DNA of 9,116 bases. Origin: Rhodospirillaceae bacterium UBA3470. GTDB lineage: Bacteria; Pseudomonadota; Alphaproteobacteria; Rhodospirillales; Casp-alpha2. Positions 6,920-9,116 of this stretch are shown here, piece by piece. Positions within the stretch are counted from its first letter, which is position 1, and each line of letters begins with the position of its first letter. A model generated the notes under the pieces. The model saw only the letters and a program-made list of their open reading frames with translations. It made no database searches and was not told the origin of the DNA. The position numbers and the translations under genes were made by a program. The DNA is taken from NCBI GenBank assembly GCA_002378125.1, contig DFRF01000008.1, positions 1 to 9,116 of the forward strand, given 5' to 3'.

Positions 6920-6933
6920 GGACCAGTTGGTCC
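6920..6933. repeat. Short inverted repeat upstream of mdh (possible operator)
   Basis: GGACCA and TGGTCC are perfect 6-base inverted arms around a GT centre. Neither strand has a T-run after it, and the 2-base centre is too small for a good hairpin, so a protein-binding site fits better than a terminator. It sits about 120 bases before mdh and just upstream of the candidate -35 element. The binding protein is unknown and chance occurrence is possible. Confidence 0.35.
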
Positions 6934-6952
6934 ATAAAACTAGGTGAATCTC

Positions 6953-6981
6953 TTGCGAACACTTATGACTCAGGGTACGAC
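6953..6981 (+). promoter_or_regulatory. Candidate mdh promoter
   Basis: TTGCGA (6953-6958) and TACGAC (6976-6981) are separated by 17 bases and placed about 75 bases before the mdh start codon. Each half is only a partial match to the sigma-70 consensus, so this is a weak candidate. Confidence 0.25.
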
Positions 6982-7054
6982 AGAAGCTGGACGATGGAGG
7001 CAACCATCTGAGAAGTTATATTTTTTATCACTTTAACGGTTTTTAGGAAATTTC

Positions 7055-8053
7055 ATGGCTCGCAACAAAATCGGACTTATCGGCGCCGGCATGATCGGCG
7101 GAACGCTAGCCCATTTGGCTGGGCTTAAGGAGTTGGGTGACGTCGTCTTGTTCGACATCGTAGACGGTATTCCACAGGGCAAGGCACTGGACTTGGCCCA
7201 ATCATCGCCCGTCGAGGGGTTCGATGCGAAGCTGTCAGGAACCAAGTCCTACGCTGGTATCCGCGGTGCCGACGTGGTCATTGTCACTGCAGGCGTGCCC
7301 CGCAAGCCGGGCATGAGCCGCGATGACCTGATCGGCATCAACACCTCGGTCATGGAACAGGTCGGTGCGGGCATCAAGCAGTACGCCCCCAACGCGTTCG
7401 TCATCTGCATTACCAACCCCTTGGACGTGATGGTCGGTATCCTTCGCGATGCCTGCGGTCTGCCGCACAACAAGGTGGTTGGCATGGCAGGCGTGCTAGA
7501 CTCGGCACGCTTCCAGCACTTCATCGCCGAAGAATTCAATGTCTCCGTCGAGGACGTCACGGCCTTCGTGCTTGGCGGCCACGGCGACAGCATGGTGCCG
7601 TCCATACGCTATTCCACGGTCGCCGGCATTCCACTGCCGGACCTGATCAAAATGAAATGGACTACTCAGAAGCGCATCGATGAGATTGTCCAACGCACCC
7701 GCATGGGCGGCGGCGAAATCGTCAACCTGCTGAAGACGGGCTCCGCCTTCTATGCGCCAGCATCCTCCGCCATCGCCATGGCGGAAAGCTATCTGAAAGA
7801 CAAAAAGCGCGTGCTGCCTTGCGCAGCGTACCTGAAGGGTGAATATGGCGTGAAGGGCATCTACGTTGGCGTGCCAGTGGTGATCGGGGCCAAGGGCGTG
7901 GAACGCATCGTCGAGATCAAACTGGATGCCGCTGAGCGCTCCATGTTTCGGAAATCCGTGAAGGCCGTCAAGGACCTGGTCGCAGTTACAAAGAAACTTC
8001 AACGCGACATGGCGAAGGAGAAAGCCGCCAAGGCCGCACCGAGGAAGAAGTGA
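7055..8053 (+). CDS. mdh: NAD-dependent malate dehydrogenase
   Basis: Lactate-dehydrogenase-like malate dehydrogenase of the alphaproteobacterial type. It oxidises malate to oxaloacetate in the TCA cycle. The N-terminal GAGMIGG (10-16) is the nucleotide-binding loop, and Asp34 at the end of the second strand indicates NAD preference. VPRKPGMSRDDL (81-92) is the mobile active-site loop, whose Arg83 and Arg89 bind the dicarboxylate. Asp149 and Arg152 (VLDSARF) together with His176 (GGHGDSMVP) complete the proton relay and substrate site. At 332 residues it is roughly a dozen residues longer than typical relatives because of a lysine/alanine-rich tail (319-332). The ATG follows TAGGAAA at a short spacing. 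sucC starts 69 bases downstream on the same strand, an order common in alphaproteobacteria where mdh and suc genes are co-transcribed. Confidence 0.97.
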   Translation: MARNKIGLIGAGMIGGTLAHLAGLKELGDVVLFDIVDGIPQGKALDLAQSSPVEGFDAKLSGTKSYAGIRGADVVIVTAGVPRKPGMSRDDLIGINTSVMEQVGAGIKQYAPNAFVICITNPLDVMVGILRDACGLPHNKVVGMAGVLDSARFQHFIAEEFNVSVEDVTAFVLGGHGDSMVPSIRYSTVAGIPLPDLIKMKWTTQKRIDEIVQRTRMGGGEIVNLLKTGSAFYAPASSAIAMAESYLKDKKRVLPCAAYLKGEYGVKGIYVGVPVVIGAKGVERIVEIKLDAAERSMFRKSVKAVKDLVAVTKKLQRDMAKEKAAKAAPRKK

Positions 8054-8122
8054 GAACTTAATCCGCGACAGGGGGCCCGCCGGTAACCGGTCCAACGCGG
8101 GAATTATGACGAGGGGGATGAC

Positions 8123-9116
8123 ATGAATATTCACGAATACCAGGGTAAACAGGTGTTGGCCGAGTACGGCGTCGCCGTGCCACGCGGGCATGTGGCCTTC
8201 ACCGTCGACGAGGCCGTCAAGGCGGCGGAGGAACTGGGCGGAGATGTCTTCGTCGTCAAATCACAGATCCATGCCGGTGGCCGGGGTGCCGGGCGGTTCA
8301 AGGACAAACCAGACGGCAAGGGCGGCGTGCGTGTCGTCAAGACAGTCGACGAGGTCCGCGAGAACGCCGCCGAGATGCTGAACCACGTTTTGGTCACCAA
8401 GCAGACCGGCCCTGACGGCAAGGAAGTTAAGCGGCTCTACATTGAAGAGGGCTGCGACATCGCCCGCGAACTCTACATGGGCATGCTGCTGGACCGGCAA
8501 TCGTCTCGGCTTTTGATCATGGCGTCCACGGAGGGTGGAATGGAGATCGAGGAAGTCGCAGAAGCGACGCCCGAGAAGATCCAAAAGGTTGTCATTGATC
8601 CGGCCACTGGCATCCGGCCCTACCACGCTCGACAGTTGGCTTTTGGTCTAGGATTAGAGGGCGCGCAGATCAAGTCGGCGATCAAGCTGATCATCTCCTT
8701 GTATCAAGCCTTTAATGACCTGGATTGCTCCATGGTAGAAATCAACCCGCTGGTGGTCACGGGGGCCGGTGACGTAATGGCGCTCGACGCAAAGGTAGGC
8801 TTCGACGACAACGCGCTCTATCGCCATAAGGACGTCGCTGACATGCGCGACGAGGAAGAAGAGGACGCGGCCGAGCTGGAAGCCGGCAAGTGGGACCTCA
8901 ACTACGTTAAGCTTGATGGCGAAATTGGGTGCATGGTGAACGGCGCAGGCCTCGCCATGGCAACCATGGACATCATTAAGCTGGAAGGGTCCGAACCCGC
9001 CAACTTCCTGGACGTGGGCGGCGGTGCCACCGCCGAACGAGTCACAGCTGCCTTTAAAATCATCCTGTCCGATCCCAACGTGAAGGGGATCTTGGTCAAC
9101 ATCTTCGGCGGCATCA
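8123..9116 (+). CDS. sucC: Succinate--CoA ligase (ADP-forming) subunit beta, truncated by window end
   Basis: Beta subunit of succinyl-CoA synthetase, which with SucD converts succinyl-CoA to succinate while making ATP (or GTP) in the TCA cycle. The window holds 331 codons of an expected 385-400, running open off the right edge. The start MNIHEYQGKQ is canonical. The ATP-grasp domain follows, with VVKSQIHAGGRG (44-55) carrying the nucleotide-binding lysine. VEINPLV (205-211) and LDAK (221-224) supply the metal-binding Asn207 and Asp222. FLDVGGGA (295-302) begins the CoA-ligase domain that contacts SucD. GAGGGGG lies 5 bases before the ATG, a strong ribosome binding site. It is probably co-transcribed with mdh, and sucD would be expected just beyond the edge. 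Confidence 0.97.
   Translation, partial: MNIHEYQGKQVLAEYGVAVPRGHVAFTVDEAVKAAEELGGDVFVVKSQIHAGGRGAGRFKDKPDGKGGVRVVKTVDEVRENAAEMLNHVLVTKQTGPDGKEVKRLYIEEGCDIARELYMGMLLDRQSSRLLIMASTEGGMEIEEVAEATPEKIQKVVIDPATGIRPYHARQLAFGLGLEGAQIKSAIKLIISLYQAFNDLDCSMVEINPLVVTGAGDVMALDAKVGFDDNALYRHKDVADMRDEEEEDAAELEAGKWDLNYVKLDGEIGCMVNGAGLAMATMDIIKLEGSEPANFLDVGGGATAERVTAAFKIILSDPNVKGILVNIFGGI

Larger units (their letters stand above)
6755..7054. other. Divergent promoter region of argB and mdh
   Basis: Three hundred bases with no supported gene. A 61-codon plus-strand frame (6826-7011) has no recognisable domain and no good ribosome binding site. The stretch holds a perfect-armed inverted repeat GGACCA-GT-TGGTCC (6920-6933) and an AT-rich run just before mdh. 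TAGGAAA, ending a few bases before the mdh ATG, is the probable ribosome binding site of that gene. Confidence 0.45.

Noticed and set aside
6826..7011. A 61-codon plus-strand frame upstream of mdh
   Set aside because: It lies in the divergent promoter region, has a poor ribosome binding site and shows no family resemblance.
7496..8191. A 231-codon minus-strand frame opposite mdh and the sucC start
   Set aside because: It is histidine-rich antisense of two strongly conserved genes, with no recognisable domain.

Overview
The window looks like ordinary chromosomal DNA from an alphaproteobacterium, most likely a Rhodospirillales-type, possibly marine, organism. The evidence is the mdh-sucC gene order, protein sequences typical of that class (MDH, SucC, a 303-residue ArgB), moderately high GC, and compact but not strictly operonic packing. 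The taxonomic call rests on gene order and protein character only; no marker gene such as rRNA is present.

Layout, left to right. A phnD-type periplasmic binding protein (minus strand, 121-1107) is followed by a clear intrinsic terminator (61-97), so it appears to be the last or only gene of its transcript. A non-coding stretch separates it from the divergent msrA (plus, 1442-2080), which converges with only 8 bases to spare on a DsbA-fold 2-hydroxychromene-2-carboxylate isomerase/GST-kappa-like gene (minus, 2089-2721). A 489-base stretch without a convincing gene precedes a gamma-class carbonic anhydrase-like protein (plus, 3211-3750). Next comes a minus-strand block: argB (5843-6754), tRNA-Arg(CCU) (5540-5616), an alpha/beta hydrolase (4621-5508) and ubiX (3918-4493). 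Finally the TCA-cycle pair mdh (7055-8053) and sucC (8123 to the right edge, truncated) runs on the plus strand.

Functionally the genes are mainly housekeeping. mdh and sucC belong to the TCA cycle. argB carries out the second step of arginine synthesis. ubiX makes the prenylated flavin used by UbiD-type decarboxylases in ubiquinone synthesis. msrA repairs oxidised methionine. phnD suggests uptake of phosphonate, phosphite or a similar oxyanion. The hydrolase and the isomerase-like protein have no assignable substrate.

I did not find a phage, insertion sequence, CRISPR array, defence system or an evident novel multi-gene system. The points most worth a second look are small: an orphan phnD with a calcium-loop-like motif after its signal peptide, a hydrolase gene that starts 31 bases after a tRNA, two stop-bounded frames without start codons that could be gene remnants, several short inverted repeats in promoter regions, and a lysine/alanine-rich tail on malate dehydrogenase.
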